A stretch of 64,000 nucleotides of DNA from Candidatus Synechococcus calcipolaris G9 (GTDB taxonomy: Bacteria; Cyanobacteriota; Cyanobacteriia; Thermosynechococcales; Thermosynechococcaceae): assembly GCF_029582805.1 (NCBI RefSeq), contig NZ_JAKKUT010000001.1, forward strand, positions 466,298 through 530,297, read 5' to 3'. A program made the translations under genes and the position numbers. Position 1 is the stretch's first letter, and each line of letters begins with the position of its first letter. This document shows, piece by piece, positions 30,464-40,084 of the stretch. The notes below the pieces were generated by a model. That model saw only the letters and a list, made by a program, of their open reading frames with translations, did not search any database and was not told the DNA's origin.

Positions 30464-32077
30464 CTAGGATTCAACCCGGAACCGGGAAACGGAATTTTGC
30501 AGTTCTTCAGCAACCGTCACCAAACTTTGCATGGTACTTGCCACGGTGGCGGATTCCGAGGAGGTGGTACGGGCACCTCGGGCAACATCTTGCATGGTTT
30601 CGTTGACCACTTGGGATGCTTCCGTCTGGGAAACGGTACCGGCGGAAATGACCTGGAGTAGGGCATCAATTTGTTGGCTAATTCGTCCCAAGCCTTGCAG
30701 AGTATCCTTAGTTTGTCCCACCAGTTGGGTTCCTTTGACCACCTGGGAGGTACTGCCTTCCATCTGAAGTAATACCTCGGCGGTTTCCTGCTGAATGCCA
30801 GTGACTAGCTGCTCAATTTCTCGGGCAGAGTCCGTGACCCGTTCCGCCAATCGCCGCACCTCATCTGCCACCACCCGGAAGCCTTGACCATGCTCCCCTG
30901 CCCGTGCCGCTTCAATGGAGGCATTAAAGGCAAGGAGGTTGGTTTTTTCGGAAATGCCGGAGATGATATTGACGATTTTGGACACTTCCTGGGAGGATTC
31001 CGCCAGACGTTTCATTTTCTTAGAGGTATCCGCCACACTGGTGCGAATGTTCTCAATACTGTCCACAGTGGAATCCATGAGATGATCCCCGGTTTGGGCC
31101 GCCTCTAGACCTTGGCGGGCAATGAGTGCCGCTTCCTGGGCAGACTTGGCGACCTGCTGAATCGAAGCTACCATGTCCTCTACGGAATTAAGGGTGGCGG
31201 CAATTTCCTCGGCTTGGGTGGTGGCACCGCTGGCCAGGCTTTCCACGGAGGTTTGACTACTGCGGGCCGCAGATTGAACTTGGTTGGCGGCGGACTGCAC
31301 TTGGAGAACAATATCCCGGAGGCTTCGCACGGTGGCATTAAAGGCATCGGCAATGGAACCCATTTCCCCTTCAGTTACTTGGGCGCGAACCGTTAAGTCC
31401 CCCCGCTGTGCCCCCTCAATATCTAGGAGCAGGGTAATTACCGCCTCCTGCATTTTCATCCGTTCGTTTTTCTGGGCAACCAGATCCGCCTGCCGCTGTT
31501 CTTCTAGCTCCGTCATCCGCTGGTTTAGGGTTTGAATGTGCCCCAAAAGGTATTGCACGCCTTGGGCGATCGCCCCGACTTGGGGATCCTTGGGGGTGGG
31601 AGCCTCTAGTTCACGTTTCCCCTGCTGGATGGCTGCCATGTAGGTTTGTAGGGATTGGAGGTCTTGGCGAAGTTGTTTCTGACCTTTACCAAAAAACACA
31701 GGAATGGAGGGTGTAGGCGCAACCAGATTGGGAGTTGCTGGCTCCGCTGCTACCGGGATCACGGGGTCTGGAATCACTGGGGCGGCATTGGGGATTGGTG
31801 CAGGCAGACCATCTAACAGGGCCAGGGCTTGACGGGCACTCTGGCCAAAGAGTCCGGTTTGATCCTGCTGGGCGATCGCCTGGTAAAGACTCACCGCTTC
31901 TTCGATATTGCTGGCCTTCTCTAGGGCCGCGGCCAAACTCAGTTGGGCTAACAGATCCCCAGGTTCACGGGCAAGAACCTCCCGCAGGGCAGAAATATCC
32001 TGGGATAAAATGGCGTTGAAATAGCGATCGCTAATCATAGAGGAGGAGGCGTAGCCGTTCGTCACTGTGGTTGTCAT
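30464..32077 (-). CDS. Cytoplasmic methyl-accepting chemotaxis protein
   Basis: 537 residues. The C-terminal signalling domain (about 265-537) contains the hairpin tip [26 protein letters not shown] in outline, and a HAMP-like segment precedes it (about 205-260). The N-terminus (about 1-90) looks like helical TPR-type repeats. No transmembrane segment and no phycobilin-binding GAF domain are seen, unlike PixJ or PilJ. It probably feeds a cytoplasmic signal to the CheA kinase through the CheW encoded just upstream; the coding regions of those two overlap by four bases. Confidence 0.9.
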   Translation of the reverse strand: MTTTVTNGYASSSMISDRYFNAILSQDISALREVLAREPGDLLAQLSLAAALEKASNIEEAVSLYQAIAQQDQTGLFGQSARQALALLDGLPAPIPNAAPVIPDPVIPVAAEPATPNLVAPTPSIPVFFGKGQKQLRQDLQSLQTYMAAIQQGKRELEAPTPKDPQVGAIAQGVQYLLGHIQTLNQRMTELEEQRQADLVAQKNERMKMQEAVITLLLDIEGAQRGDLTVRAQVTEGEMGSIADAFNATVRSLRDIVLQVQSAANQVQSAARSSQTSVESLASGATTQAEEIAATLNSVEDMVASIQQVAKSAQEAALIARQGLEAAQTGDHLMDSTVDSIENIRTSVADTSKKMKRLAESSQEVSKIVNIISGISEKTNLLAFNASIEAARAGEHGQGFRVVADEVRRLAERVTDSAREIEQLVTGIQQETAEVLLQMEGSTSQVVKGTQLVGQTKDTLQGLGRISQQIDALLQVISAGTVSQTEASQVVNETMQDVARGARTTSSESATVASTMQSLVTVAEELQNSVSRFRVES

Positions 32078-32574
32078 AGGATTGCCAAGGAATTGGGCGG
32101 GGTATAGCGTTGTAAAAGCGAGAAAACCGTTTCAACCTTCAGAATCAGCAAAGGGGTACGCTCCGCTTGGGCCATACCCACAAAAAACTGGCGAATCTTC
32201 TTTTTTAGTTGCTTGGGAATGGGTTGAATCTGATCGGGTTCGATGGGAATGATTCCCCGTAGGGATGAAACCAAACAGCCCAACTGCACTGGTTGCTCCT
32301 GGCTACGATGGCTCATGACCAGGGCTGTTAGTCGTTGCTGGGGCGATCGCCCGGCCGGCATCGGCAAGCCCAACAGATCCCCCAGTTCTAGCATCCAGAT
32401 CAACTTTCCCCGTTGATTCGTGATCCCCAGTAAGGAGGGTGCTACTCCGGGGATCAAGCAAATATCCCGACGACTGAGGCTAAAGACTTCCGCAGTTTGC
32501 TCCAAGGGAATGGCAATTTGCACCCCCTGGGGTAGTTCCACTTGAAAGTACTCTTGGCTAATCAGGGTCGGCAT
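32074..32574 (-). CDS. CheW-like adaptor
   Basis: 166 residues with the CheW fold: [48 protein letters not shown] in outline and the conserved GxxNxRG segment. It links the methyl-accepting protein to the CheA kinase. It is third in the operon and overlaps the receptor gene by four bases. Corresponds to PixI/PilI by position. Confidence 0.9.
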   Translation of the reverse strand: MPTLISQEYFQVELPQGVQIAIPLEQTAEVFSLSRRDICLIPGVAPSLLGITNQRGKLIWMLELGDLLGLPMPAGRSPQQRLTALVMSHRSQEQPVQLGCLVSSLRGIIPIEPDQIQPIPKQLKKKIRQFFVGMAQAERTPLLILKVETVFSLLQRYTPPNSLAIL

Positions 32575-32662
32575 GGACGTAATTGTGAATGGACGTAATG
32601 ACTAATGAAGGTTCTGATAAAGATTTAGATTAGATCAAGGTAATGTATCCAGAAAAATAACC

Positions 32663-33028
32663 TTACTGAAGATGCTCGGTAACAGTTTGCATCAGTTCAT
32701 CGGGATTATAGGGCTTGGTAATATAGGCATTTCCCCCTTGGCGCAGGGCCCAGAAGCGATCAAAATCTTGATCTTTTGATGAACAAAAAATGATCGGCAC
32801 ATCCTTGAAATCAGGCTTGGCCCGCACTTCCCGACACAGTTCTAACCCATTCGCCCCTGGCATGACAATATCTAGGACAATCAAATCCGGTGGTTGATGC
32901 TGAGTTAACCAATCTAAGGCAGATTCCGCCGTCTCAGCTAAACAGACCTTGTGGCCCATCTTTTCTAGAATTGATACGATCAGAGTCTGTTCAGCACGGG
33001 AATCCTCAACAACAAGAACCGTCTTCAT
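32663..33028 (-). CDS. CheY-like single-domain response regulator
   Basis: 121 residues, a lone receiver domain. Acidic pocket E8-D9, phospho-acceptor D53 (LIVLDIVMPG) and the conserved lysine in ITKPYNPDEL are present. It corresponds to PixH/PilH by position, second in the operon, starting one base after the PatA-type gene ends. It is expected to be phosphorylated by the downstream CheA kinase and modulate pilus motors. Confidence 0.92.
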   Translation of the reverse strand: MKTVLVVEDSRAEQTLIVSILEKMGHKVCLAETAESALDWLTQHQPPDLIVLDIVMPGANGLELCREVRAKPDFKDVPIIFCSSKDQDFDRFWALRQGGNAYITKPYNPDELMQTVTEHLQ

Positions 33029-33029
33029 C

Positions 33030-34187
33030 CTAATTTCTCTCCACTACTGCTTGGTGAGCAAATCGCTCTGCTAAGCATAATAGCTCTTGGGGAGTAAAGG
33101 GTTTGGTTAAATAATCTGTGGCTCCCACCATCCGGGCCCGAATCCGATCCACCAGGCCATCCCGACCCGTGAGCATGACAACGGGCACATCTTTGAGCAG
33201 GTCTGATTGGCGCAGGATTCGGCATAGTTCATAGCCATCCATTTCCGGCATCGTAATGTCCATGAGCACCAAACTGGGTTTTTGCCGAGCCAAGGCGGTG
33301 AGGGCCCGGGCGGGACTCATCAATTCCAGGACTTTATAGCCAGAGGTTTCTAAAATAAGGCGGACATTTCGTTGAATGGTGCGACTGTCATCAATACAGG
33401 CGACGACGGGACGGGCATCGGCTTGGGGTCGGGCGTAGGGACTCAGGGTGATTGCTCCGCCACGAATGGCCGGCTTCAGGAGTTCAGCGGTGGCGATCGT
33501 ATCCAAACTCAGTTGCCGGGCCAAATCATAAAGGAGGGGCTGGGGAGCTAAAAGTTCTGGCAAACGCTGGATCAGATGGAGATGATCCGGATGGCTGGCA
33601 AACTCTTGGTTGAGGCGTTCCTCGTCCACTAGGGAGAGTCGCTGAAAGGGCGAACTCATGTAGGTGCGGATCTGCACCCATTGGGCAATTGATCCCCGCA
33701 ATTGGGAGAGGGTGGCCTTGATCGGCACAGATAGCACCAACTGCTCCAGCCCCAGGGCCCGCTCCACCTTCAATTCTGCCTGGGGGAGAGACACCATTTG
33801 AATCAAAGCTTCTTGGGTAAAGAGAAACAGGAGCTTGCGGAGCTGGGGTAAGTTCAATTTGCCCTGCTTCCATAACTGCCCCAGGTATTGATAGTCCGAT
33901 TGATTAGGAGCCAAGTCCCCTATCAAGTTGGGACAATAGCGTTGACATAGATAGTTCAGCCGCTCCTGCTGACCAACGCCACTGCCACAATAATGGATTT
34001 GCCCATTGCCGACGTACAACTGCCAATTCACGGATTTGTCGTTAGGATCCGTAAAAATAATCCGTCCTGAAAGGCGTTCCGCAATAATCTTTTGCAAGAC
34101 CCGTGCCGGAAATGCCATCATTTTGGACGTTTTTTGCTCAGAGGTTCCATTCTCAGAAGCAGCAGCAGTAGCGACGGTGTTTGTCAT
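33030..34187 (-). CDS. PatA-type response regulator (DUF4388 + receiver)
   Basis: 385 residues. An N-terminal DUF4388-like domain (about 20-120; LSGRIIFTDPNDKSVNWQLY) and a middle helical domain lead to a C-terminal receiver (about 262-385; CIDDSRTIQRNVRLIL, LVLMDITMPEMDGYEL, YLTKPFTPQELL). This is the PatA/PixG/PilG architecture. It is the first gene of the five-gene operon, and about 430 bases of non-coding DNA separate it from the divergent GST gene, where the operon promoter should lie. Confidence 0.9.
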   Translation of the reverse strand: MTNTVATAAASENGTSEQKTSKMMAFPARVLQKIIAERLSGRIIFTDPNDKSVNWQLYVGNGQIHYCGSGVGQQERLNYLCQRYCPNLIGDLAPNQSDYQYLGQLWKQGKLNLPQLRKLLFLFTQEALIQMVSLPQAELKVERALGLEQLVLSVPIKATLSQLRGSIAQWVQIRTYMSSPFQRLSLVDEERLNQEFASHPDHLHLIQRLPELLAPQPLLYDLARQLSLDTIATAELLKPAIRGGAITLSPYARPQADARPVVACIDDSRTIQRNVRLILETSGYKVLELMSPARALTALARQKPSLVLMDITMPEMDGYELCRILRQSDLLKDVPVVMLTGRDGLVDRIRARMVGATDYLTKPFTPQELLCLAERFAHQAVVERN

Positions 34188-34623
34188 GGTTTACCAACTT
34201 GAACTGTAAAAAGGGACAAGGCTTGTGTTGGTTCGATTTAATAAATTCGATATAGAAAAATTTATATTGTACGCCAGTCTTAGGTAGACCCCAGGATGGA
34301 TGATAACTTAGCATTAAATCCCCTTCTGAATCCTAACGAGACTCCCTCAGATTAATATGTATCGAAGGCTACAGTTGATCAAGAAAAACCGATTTTAATC
34401 TCCTTAAGACTTTATAAAGACTCGGGAATATAGAGCCTAATGGATATGCAATCGCCTCGAAAGCAACGCAGCCAACAGTAGCTAAGGAAACCTTATATTT
34501 ATAGGCTCTTTTGAATCAGCCACTACCCCCAATTGGACAGAACGCCCACTAAAGATTCTGGGGAAGGCGGATGCCATTTATGATCAAATTAAATATTGAA
34601 ATAGTATAGGGGCTGAATTAACC
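34188..34623. other. Intergenic region between chemotaxis operon and GST gene
   Basis: A 436-base non-coding stretch between divergent genes, AT-rich near 34230-34270. It should hold promoters for both directions. I see no clear sigma-70 pair, RNA gene, repeat or terminator in it. No open frame of note. Confidence 0.6.
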
Positions 34624-35181
34624 ATGATCAAGCTTTATGGTGGAGAACTGTCACGGGCCGCCATTGTTCGCTGGTATTTAGAGGAATTGGGTCTGGAGTA
34701 TGAGCTAATTCGGCTGGATATGAAAAACAAAGAGCATTTGCAGCCGGCCTTCCTTGCCCTAAATCCCATGGGAAAGGTGCCGGTGATTGAGGATGGGGAG
34801 TATGTATTAGCCGAATCGGGGGCTATTTTACTTTATTTAGCTCACAAGAAAACTCAGTTCCCGACGGATCTACAGACCCAGGGCAAGGTTTATGAGTGGG
34901 TTCTTTGGGCAAATTCTACCCTGCCCATGGCGGTGCTTTCTCCTGAGGCCCGGGAGCAACAACTCCCCCGTTTATTGACGGCCTTGGATCACCAATTACA
35001 GGGACGCTCCTTTCTGGTGGGTAATGATTTTACAGTGGCGGATGTGGCGGTGGGATCGGTCTTGAGGTATCTGGAGCAGTTGTTTAAGATTGACTTGTCC
35101 CCCTACGGGGCGATCGCCACCTACCTGCAAGCATTAAGTGACCGGCCGGCCTTCCGCAAAGGCTTGATAGGAGAAAAATAG
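34624..35181 (+). CDS. Glutathione S-transferase family protein
   Basis: 185 residues: thioredoxin-like N-terminal domain (about 1-75; GGELSRAAIVRWYLEELG, NPMGKVPVIEDGEYVLAES) and a helical C-terminal domain (about 85-185; LVGNDFTVADVAVGSVL, the conserved N-capping motif). The serine in SRAA may be the catalytic residue. It conjugates or isomerises small molecules using glutathione; the substrate is not predictable. The DUF3531 gene starts immediately after its stop. Confidence 0.88.
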   Translation: MIKLYGGELSRAAIVRWYLEELGLEYELIRLDMKNKEHLQPAFLALNPMGKVPVIEDGEYVLAESGAILLYLAHKKTQFPTDLQTQGKVYEWVLWANSTLPMAVLSPEAREQQLPRLLTALDHQLQGRSFLVGNDFTVADVAVGSVLRYLEQLFKIDLSPYGAIATYLQALSDRPAFRKGLIGEK

Positions 35182-35640
35182 ATGAATATTGTATTTCGTG
35201 AATTTAATCCCTTTAATGTGTGGATCTGGGTTGAATTTGCCCAACATCCGACGGCGGTTGAGCAGCAATACCTGGAGGAAGTCTTTAATTCCTGGTTTTT
35301 TCTGGGGAAATTGGGGGGGTTTAATGCTGAAAACCTTCAGGTACAAGAAACGGGGCTGGAATTGAGTTTTTTGGATTATGACGGCGATCAAACGGACAAT
35401 GGACTAATGGCGGTTATGCACAACATGGGGGAATTTGAATATGACAATCAGTGGGGCCGCTGTTGGTTTGATCTGGGCACGAGTGATGCCGTTGCTTTGG
35501 ATGTGTTGATTAATGCCTTAACCCTATTCAGTCGCGACTATGTTCCCTTGAATGCCCTGATGATTGGCGGCGAAAATGCTGACTGGCCCCTGGCAGAGAG
35601 TCCCCAGCAGGAAGAAATTGCCCGTTTAGCGTGGAGTTGA
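35182..35640 (+). CDS. DUF3531 family protein
   Basis: 152 residues, a cyanobacterial and plastid family (MNIVFREFNPFNVWIWVEF, MHNMGEFEYDNQWGRCWFDLGT in outline) of unknown function. It is rich in aromatic residues and has no membrane segment. It directly follows the GST gene with no gap and overlaps the start of rsmB by ten bases, so the three are one operon. Confidence 0.85.
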   Translation: MNIVFREFNPFNVWIWVEFAQHPTAVEQQYLEEVFNSWFFLGKLGGFNAENLQVQETGLELSFLDYDGDQTDNGLMAVMHNMGEFEYDNQWGRCWFDLGTSDAVALDVLINALTLFSRDYVPLNALMIGGENADWPLAESPQQEEIARLAWS

Positions 35641-36959
35641 CGGCACGGCAGGTTGCCCTTTCCGTTCTCGTTGCTGTACATCGCGGGGCCTATGTTGATA
35701 TTGCTCTAGAGAAGGGATTAGGTTCGGTATCTCTAGAGCATCGCGATCGCGGCCTTGTGACCGAATTGGTCTATGGAACCGTGCGGCAACAGCGGTATTT
35801 GGATGCCCTCATTACTCCCTATTGTCGGCGGCCCCTAGAGCAGCAGCCGTTTCCCCTGGGACAAATTCTGCGCTTGGGATTTTATCAACTGCGGTTTCTC
35901 AGTCAGATTCCCGATCATGCGGTGGTTCACACTACTGTTGAATTGGCAAAAACCGCTGGTATGCCAAAGTTGGCGGCGGTGGTCAATGGCATTCTCCGAG
36001 CCTATCTACGGGATCAGCGGGAGCCAAGCCTGCCCCCGGATTTAACGGCTCAGTTGGGGGTGGCCCATAGTTTTCCCGATTGGTTGATTGATCTCTGGCT
36101 ACCCCTATTGGGGCGATCGCAAACCGAAGCCCTCTGCCAATGGTTTAATCAACCCGCGCCCATTGATCTGCGGGTTAATCCCCTACGCAGCGATCGCCCG
36201 TCCATACTCTTGGCCCTTCAGCAGATGGGGATTGGGGCCCAGGCCCTTGAGGGATTGCCCTATGGTATTCATTTACCCCATGCCGGGATAGCGATTCCTG
36301 ACCTACCTGGTTACGCTGAGGGACACTGGTCGGTACAGGATCGGGCGGCCCAATGGGTCACCTATCTCCTTGACCCCCAGCCGGGAGAAACCATTATTGA
36401 TGCCTGCGCTGCCCCCGGCGGCAAAACTACCCACATTGCCGAATATATGGGGGATCAGGGCCAGGTCATTGCCTGCGATCGCACCGCCTCCCGATTAAAA
36501 AAAATAGGACAAAATCAAACCCGTTTAGGCCTAAAATCCATCCAAATTTCTCCGGGGGATAGCTGCCAGCGGCCGGAATTTTTCCAGCGGGGCGATCGGG
36601 TTCTGTTGGATGCCCCCTGTTCTGGTATTGGTACCGTCCATCGCCATGCCGATGCCCGTTGGCGACAGACCCCCGCTAAAATCGCAGAATTGATCCAACT
36701 CCAAGCCCAACTGTTGGACCATACCAGTACGTGGGTAAAACCAGGAGGGGTCTTAGTTTATGCCACCTGTAGCCTCCATCCCCAGGAAAATGAACAGCAG
36801 ATTATTCAGTTTTTAGGCCGTCATCCCCAATGGCAGGTGATTCCGCCAAAGGCGACATCCCCCCTAGCCCCCCTAGCCCAGGAGTCGGGGTGGATCACCC
36901 TCTGGCCCCAGCGACACAATATGGATGGTTTTTTTATTGCGGCTTTGGGATACGGGTGA
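35631..36959 (+). CDS. rsmB: 16S rRNA (cytosine(967)-C(5))-methyltransferase
   Basis: 442 residues: a NusB-like N-terminal domain (about 1-130) and a C-terminal SAM-dependent methyltransferase. The SAM motif is IIDACAAPGGKTTHIAEYM, and the two catalytic cysteines lie in DAPCSGIGTVHRHAD and VYATCSLHPQENE. It methylates C967 of 16S rRNA during 30S assembly. The GTG start lies inside the DUF3531 gene, giving translational coupling. The end overlaps the CPBP protease gene convergently by 26 bases. Confidence 0.96.
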   Translation: MELTARQVALSVLVAVHRGAYVDIALEKGLGSVSLEHRDRGLVTELVYGTVRQQRYLDALITPYCRRPLEQQPFPLGQILRLGFYQLRFLSQIPDHAVVHTTVELAKTAGMPKLAAVVNGILRAYLRDQREPSLPPDLTAQLGVAHSFPDWLIDLWLPLLGRSQTEALCQWFNQPAPIDLRVNPLRSDRPSILLALQQMGIGAQALEGLPYGIHLPHAGIAIPDLPGYAEGHWSVQDRAAQWVTYLLDPQPGETIIDACAAPGGKTTHIAEYMGDQGQVIACDRTASRLKKIGQNQTRLGLKSIQISPGDSCQRPEFFQRGDRVLLDAPCSGIGTVHRHADARWRQTPAKIAELIQLQAQLLDHTSTWVKPGGVLVYATCSLHPQENEQQIIQFLGRHPQWQVIPPKATSPLAPLAQESGWITLWPQRHNMDGFFIAALGYG

Positions 36960-37770
36960 GAAACAGTGTTCCCAGACCCAAGAGCATCGCACACCCCAGC
37001 ACCCCCGCAATGGGATTTTCATTTATGCCGGTCATCCACTCTGGTGCTGAGCCATTGTATTCAATTAAACCGCCAATATTAACGCCAAAATAGGCCCACA
37101 CCAGACCCCCATGGAGTCCCATGGCCATCCCCAACCGTCCCCGACAGGCCCAAGTCGCTAACACGAGGTTCCAACCCAAGAGGACGAGGCCAAAAAACTG
37201 GGGCCAGGTTTCACGGATCACCTCGGGCGGATGTAGATAGTGGAGCAGGGCAAAAATAATGCCATTGACGACCAAGGCAAACCAGGGAATGTAGTCGAGT
37301 TCCAGTTCCTTGAGTAGCCAGCCCCGAAAGAGTAACTCTTCGGCAAAGCCAACACCGACCCCTGTGATTAAACCCGATAGGAGCACATTAGAAAATTGGG
37401 GCGGAATCCCCTGCCAATCAATCCAGCCAAGGCTAAATTGAATCAGAAAGAGTAATGCTAGGGCGGCAACCCCCAGGGCCCAGCCTAAAATGGCCTCCAA
37501 GAGCATGGGGCCGTTCAGAACAAAGCCATAAAACTGAAGGGGCTGATCCTGGCGATGCACCCGCTTTCCCCACACCCGCAGCAAAATAATAAAAATGCTG
37601 TACAGTAGGGCCCCATTAATAAAATTGACAATCTCGTACTCTCCCCAAATTAAGTGGATGGGGATAGCTAGGGGTAACCATAGGGCCAACAGCGTCAGCA
37701 TAAATGCAACTAAGCGGGCCCAAACGGGGCGGCGAATCATCTGCCGCCATAAACTATTCAGCCGGTTCAA
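36934..37770 (-). CDS. CPBP family intramembrane protease
   Basis: 278 residues with about seven membrane helices. The glutamate-protease motif EELLFRGWLL and the second motif HYLHPPE with the final LxxN-like WNLVLA segment identify the CPBP (Rce1/Abi) family. It may cleave or modify membrane proteins; the substrate is unknown. Its start overlaps the end of clpS by 17 bases, so it is likely co-expressed with that protease adaptor. Confidence 0.88.
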   Translation of the reverse strand: MNRLNSLWRQMIRRPVWARLVAFMLTLLALWLPLAIPIHLIWGEYEIVNFINGALLYSIFIILLRVWGKRVHRQDQPLQFYGFVLNGPMLLEAILGWALGVAALALLFLIQFSLGWIDWQGIPPQFSNVLLSGLITGVGVGFAEELLFRGWLLKELELDYIPWFALVVNGIIFALLHYLHPPEVIRETWPQFFGLVLLGWNLVLATWACRGRLGMAMGLHGGLVWAYFGVNIGGLIEYNGSAPEWMTGINENPIAGVLGCAMLLGLGTLFLTRIPKPQ

Positions 37771-38035
37771 TGGTACTTGTTAACCCCGCCGACTTCAGAC
37801 TTTCACTATAAAACTCAGCATGTTCTAGGGCGCAGGTAATGACGAGGGCCTTGCCGTTGGTGTGGGCCTCCATCATAATATCCACCGCCTGGGGCTGGGT
37901 TAAACTGGGCACGGTTTTTAATAAAACGTCCACCACGTATTCCATCGGGTTCACATCATCATTGTGCAGGAGAACTCGATAGCGCGGGGCGAGTTTTCGC
38001 ACTGTCGAGGGTTTTTGAATAGTTTGCACAGACAT
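37754..38035 (-). CDS. clpS: ATP-dependent Clp protease adaptor ClpS
   Basis: 93 residues. The N-end-rule pocket signature is YRVLLHNDDVNPMEYVV, followed by MMEAHTNGKALV and CALEHAEFYSESL. ClpS delivers proteins with destabilising N-terminal residues to ClpC/ClpP. Cyanobacteria often carry two clpS genes, and this one looks like the canonical form. It is first in a two-gene unit with the CPBP protease. Confidence 0.95.
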   Translation of the reverse strand: MSVQTIQKPSTVRKLAPRYRVLLHNDDVNPMEYVVDVLLKTVPSLTQPQAVDIMMEAHTNGKALVITCALEHAEFYSESLKSAGLTSTIEPAE

Positions 38036-38115
38036 GAAGCCAAGCCTCCGTCAATTCCCTAGTCGTGGTTTAATTGTACCCCTATGGTATCAGGTCAATT
38101 CAATCTGCGATCGCC

Positions 38116-38934
38116 CTAGGAGTGGCACCTAACCCTGCGATACTCGGACAGGTATTGCTTAAATAGAGAAAAATTAAAGCTGCGGGGATCCGAACGCTCT
38201 CCACCCCGATCAACCAATTTGTGAGTTGTCAGGCGATCGTCCCCTAAACCCGTCGTTGCCACCAACCAGGCGAGGGATCGGTATTGGGCATCCGTATAGC
38301 CGCCATGACTGAAACCATTATGATTGCCCCCGGGGGGTGTCTCTAAACTAAAGTGCAGGGCAAAATTATTTACCGAGGCCGAGAATCGTGGATTTGTTTT
38401 GACACTTTCTCCCTGGAACTGGGAATTGCCTGCTCCGTAAGCCCGCTTCCCCCAGGGGACGATATGGATGATGGAGCCATTAAGCAAAATATATTCGTGG
38501 TAACTTCGTTGGTCTTCGTCCCGAGGATGGTGGGTCTGGAAGGTGCGGATGGTTGTTGCCCCGGAACTGACACTTTCGTGCAGCACAATCAAGGGGGCAT
38601 GGGTGAGGGGCTGACCCGTTAGATCACTGCCGTAGCGATCGCCGTAGTTACTAGAATCTGCGAGGGCCGAATACCAGGGAGGGGACTCTTGACAATGACT
38701 GTGGTGAGCTAGGGCAGTTTGAAACAGAACTTGGTAGGTTTCCCCTTGGCTAGGGACTAGGGGAGTGAGGGATAGGGACGGCGAGGAAACGTCAGCTGGA
38801 GCTAAATCTTGACTGGGGCTGGGAGTTACTCCCACGACAAAGAGCAAGAAAAGACCCACACTGGCGATCGCCAAGACCCAACCATGGCAACGAAGGAGTT
38901 TGGGCCAAAAATGGTGATGTTTAATCAGACCCAT
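38116..38934 (-). CDS. N-acetylmuramoyl-L-alanine amidase (PGRP type), membrane-anchored
   Basis: About 272 residues. An N-terminal hydrophobic segment (about 18-37, after a His/Lys/Arg-rich start) is a signal anchor or signal peptide. The amidase_2/PGRP domain carries zinc-binding histidines in LIVLHESVSSGATTIRTFQ, the later H of NFALHFSLETPPGG and DRLTTHKLVDRGGERSDP. It probably cleaves peptidoglycan stem peptides in the periplasm. I chose the methionine before GLIKHHH; a methionine nine codons earlier is possible. Confidence 0.85.
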   Translation of the reverse strand: MGLIKHHHFWPKLLRCHGWVLAIASVGLFLLFVVGVTPSPSQDLAPADVSSPSLSLTPLVPSQGETYQVLFQTALAHHSHCQESPPWYSALADSSNYGDRYGSDLTGQPLTHAPLIVLHESVSSGATTIRTFQTHHPRDEDQRSYHEYILLNGSIIHIVPWGKRAYGAGNSQFQGESVKTNPRFSASVNNFALHFSLETPPGGNHNGFSHGGYTDAQYRSLAWLVATTGLGDDRLTTHKLVDRGGERSDPRSFNFSLFKQYLSEYRRVRCHS

Positions 38935-38998
38935 GGGCAATAAGGGGTAAGTTTGGCACAATCTAAAGTGTACTCAATTCCTAAAAGCGGCAGCAGCG

Positions 38999-40057
38999 AT
39001 GATTATTGTCATGAAAAGCGGTACTCCAGAAATGGAAGTGGAACGCATCAGCCGGGAAATGATGGACTGGGGGTTGACACCCGAAAAAATCATTGGCAAG
39101 CACAAAGTGGTAATTGGCCTGGTGGGGGAGACGGCCGAATTAGACCCGCTGCAAATTAAGGAAAACAGTCCTTGGATTGAGCAAGTTTTACGGGTTGAGC
39201 AACCCTTTAAGCGAGTAAGTCGGGAATTTCGCCACAATGAACCCAGTGAGGTGGCTATTTCCACGCCCAATGGTCGGGTCTATATTGGCGAGGCCCATCC
39301 AATTGCGATCGTGGCGGGGCCCTGTTCCGTTGAAAACGAAGCCATGATTATTGAGACGGCTCGACGGGTGAAGGCCGCAGGTGGTCAATTTTTACGGGGT
39401 GGGGCCTATAAACCCCGTACCTCTCCCTATGCCTTCCAGGGCCATGGTGAAAGTGCCCTAGAGTTACTGGCGGCGGCCCGGGCGGCCACTGGCCTAGGCA
39501 TTATTACGGAGGTGATGGATGCAGCAGATCTGGACAAAATTGCGGAAGTGGCCGATGTGATCCAAGTGGGGGCCAGGAATATGCAAAACTTCTCCCTCTT
39601 GAAGCGGGTGGGTGCCCAGGAAAAGCCCGTGTTACTGAAGCGAGGGATGGCCGCCACCATTGAAGACTGGTTAATGGCCGCTGAATATATCTTGGCCGCC
39701 GGAAACCCCAATGTGATTTTGTGTGAGCGGGGAATTCGTACCTTCGATCGCCAGTACACCCGCAATACCCTAGATTTGTCTGTGATTCCTGTCCTGCGGA
39801 GCCTCACCCATTTGCCGATTATGGTTGATCCGAGTCATGGTACCGGCTGGGCGGACTATGTGCCGTCCATGGCCAAGGCGGCGATCGCCGCTGGAACCGA
39901 TGCCTTGATGATTGAAGTTCACCCAAATCCAGCAAAGGCTCTTTCCGATGGCCCCCAATCCCTAACCCCCGATCAATTTGACCAACTGACCCAGGAATTG
40001 GCTATTTTTGGCCAGTCCGTGAATCGTTGGCCCCAAGTAGCGGTAGCCTTAAGTTAA
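38999..40057 (+). CDS. aroF: 3-deoxy-7-phosphoheptulonate synthase
   Basis: 352 residues of the AroF (type I beta) DAHP synthase: an N-terminal ferredoxin-like regulatory domain (about 1-70; MIIVMKSGTPEMEVERI) joined to the barrel with VAGPCSVENE, RGGAYKPRTSPYAFQG, LLKRGMAATIEDW and VDPSHGTG. It condenses phosphoenolpyruvate and erythrose-4-phosphate, the first step of aromatic amino acid synthesis, and the N-terminal domain suggests allosteric feedback. The gene is divergent from the amidase. Confidence 0.96.
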   Translation: MIIVMKSGTPEMEVERISREMMDWGLTPEKIIGKHKVVIGLVGETAELDPLQIKENSPWIEQVLRVEQPFKRVSREFRHNEPSEVAISTPNGRVYIGEAHPIAIVAGPCSVENEAMIIETARRVKAAGGQFLRGGAYKPRTSPYAFQGHGESALELLAAARAATGLGIITEVMDAADLDKIAEVADVIQVGARNMQNFSLLKRVGAQEKPVLLKRGMAATIEDWLMAAEYILAAGNPNVILCERGIRTFDRQYTRNTLDLSVIPVLRSLTHLPIMVDPSHGTGWADYVPSMAKAAIAAGTDALMIEVHPNPAKALSDGPQSLTPDQFDQLTQELAIFGQSVNRWPQVAVALS

Positions 40058-40084
40058 TTCATCTACACTGCCCGTCGTCCTTCC

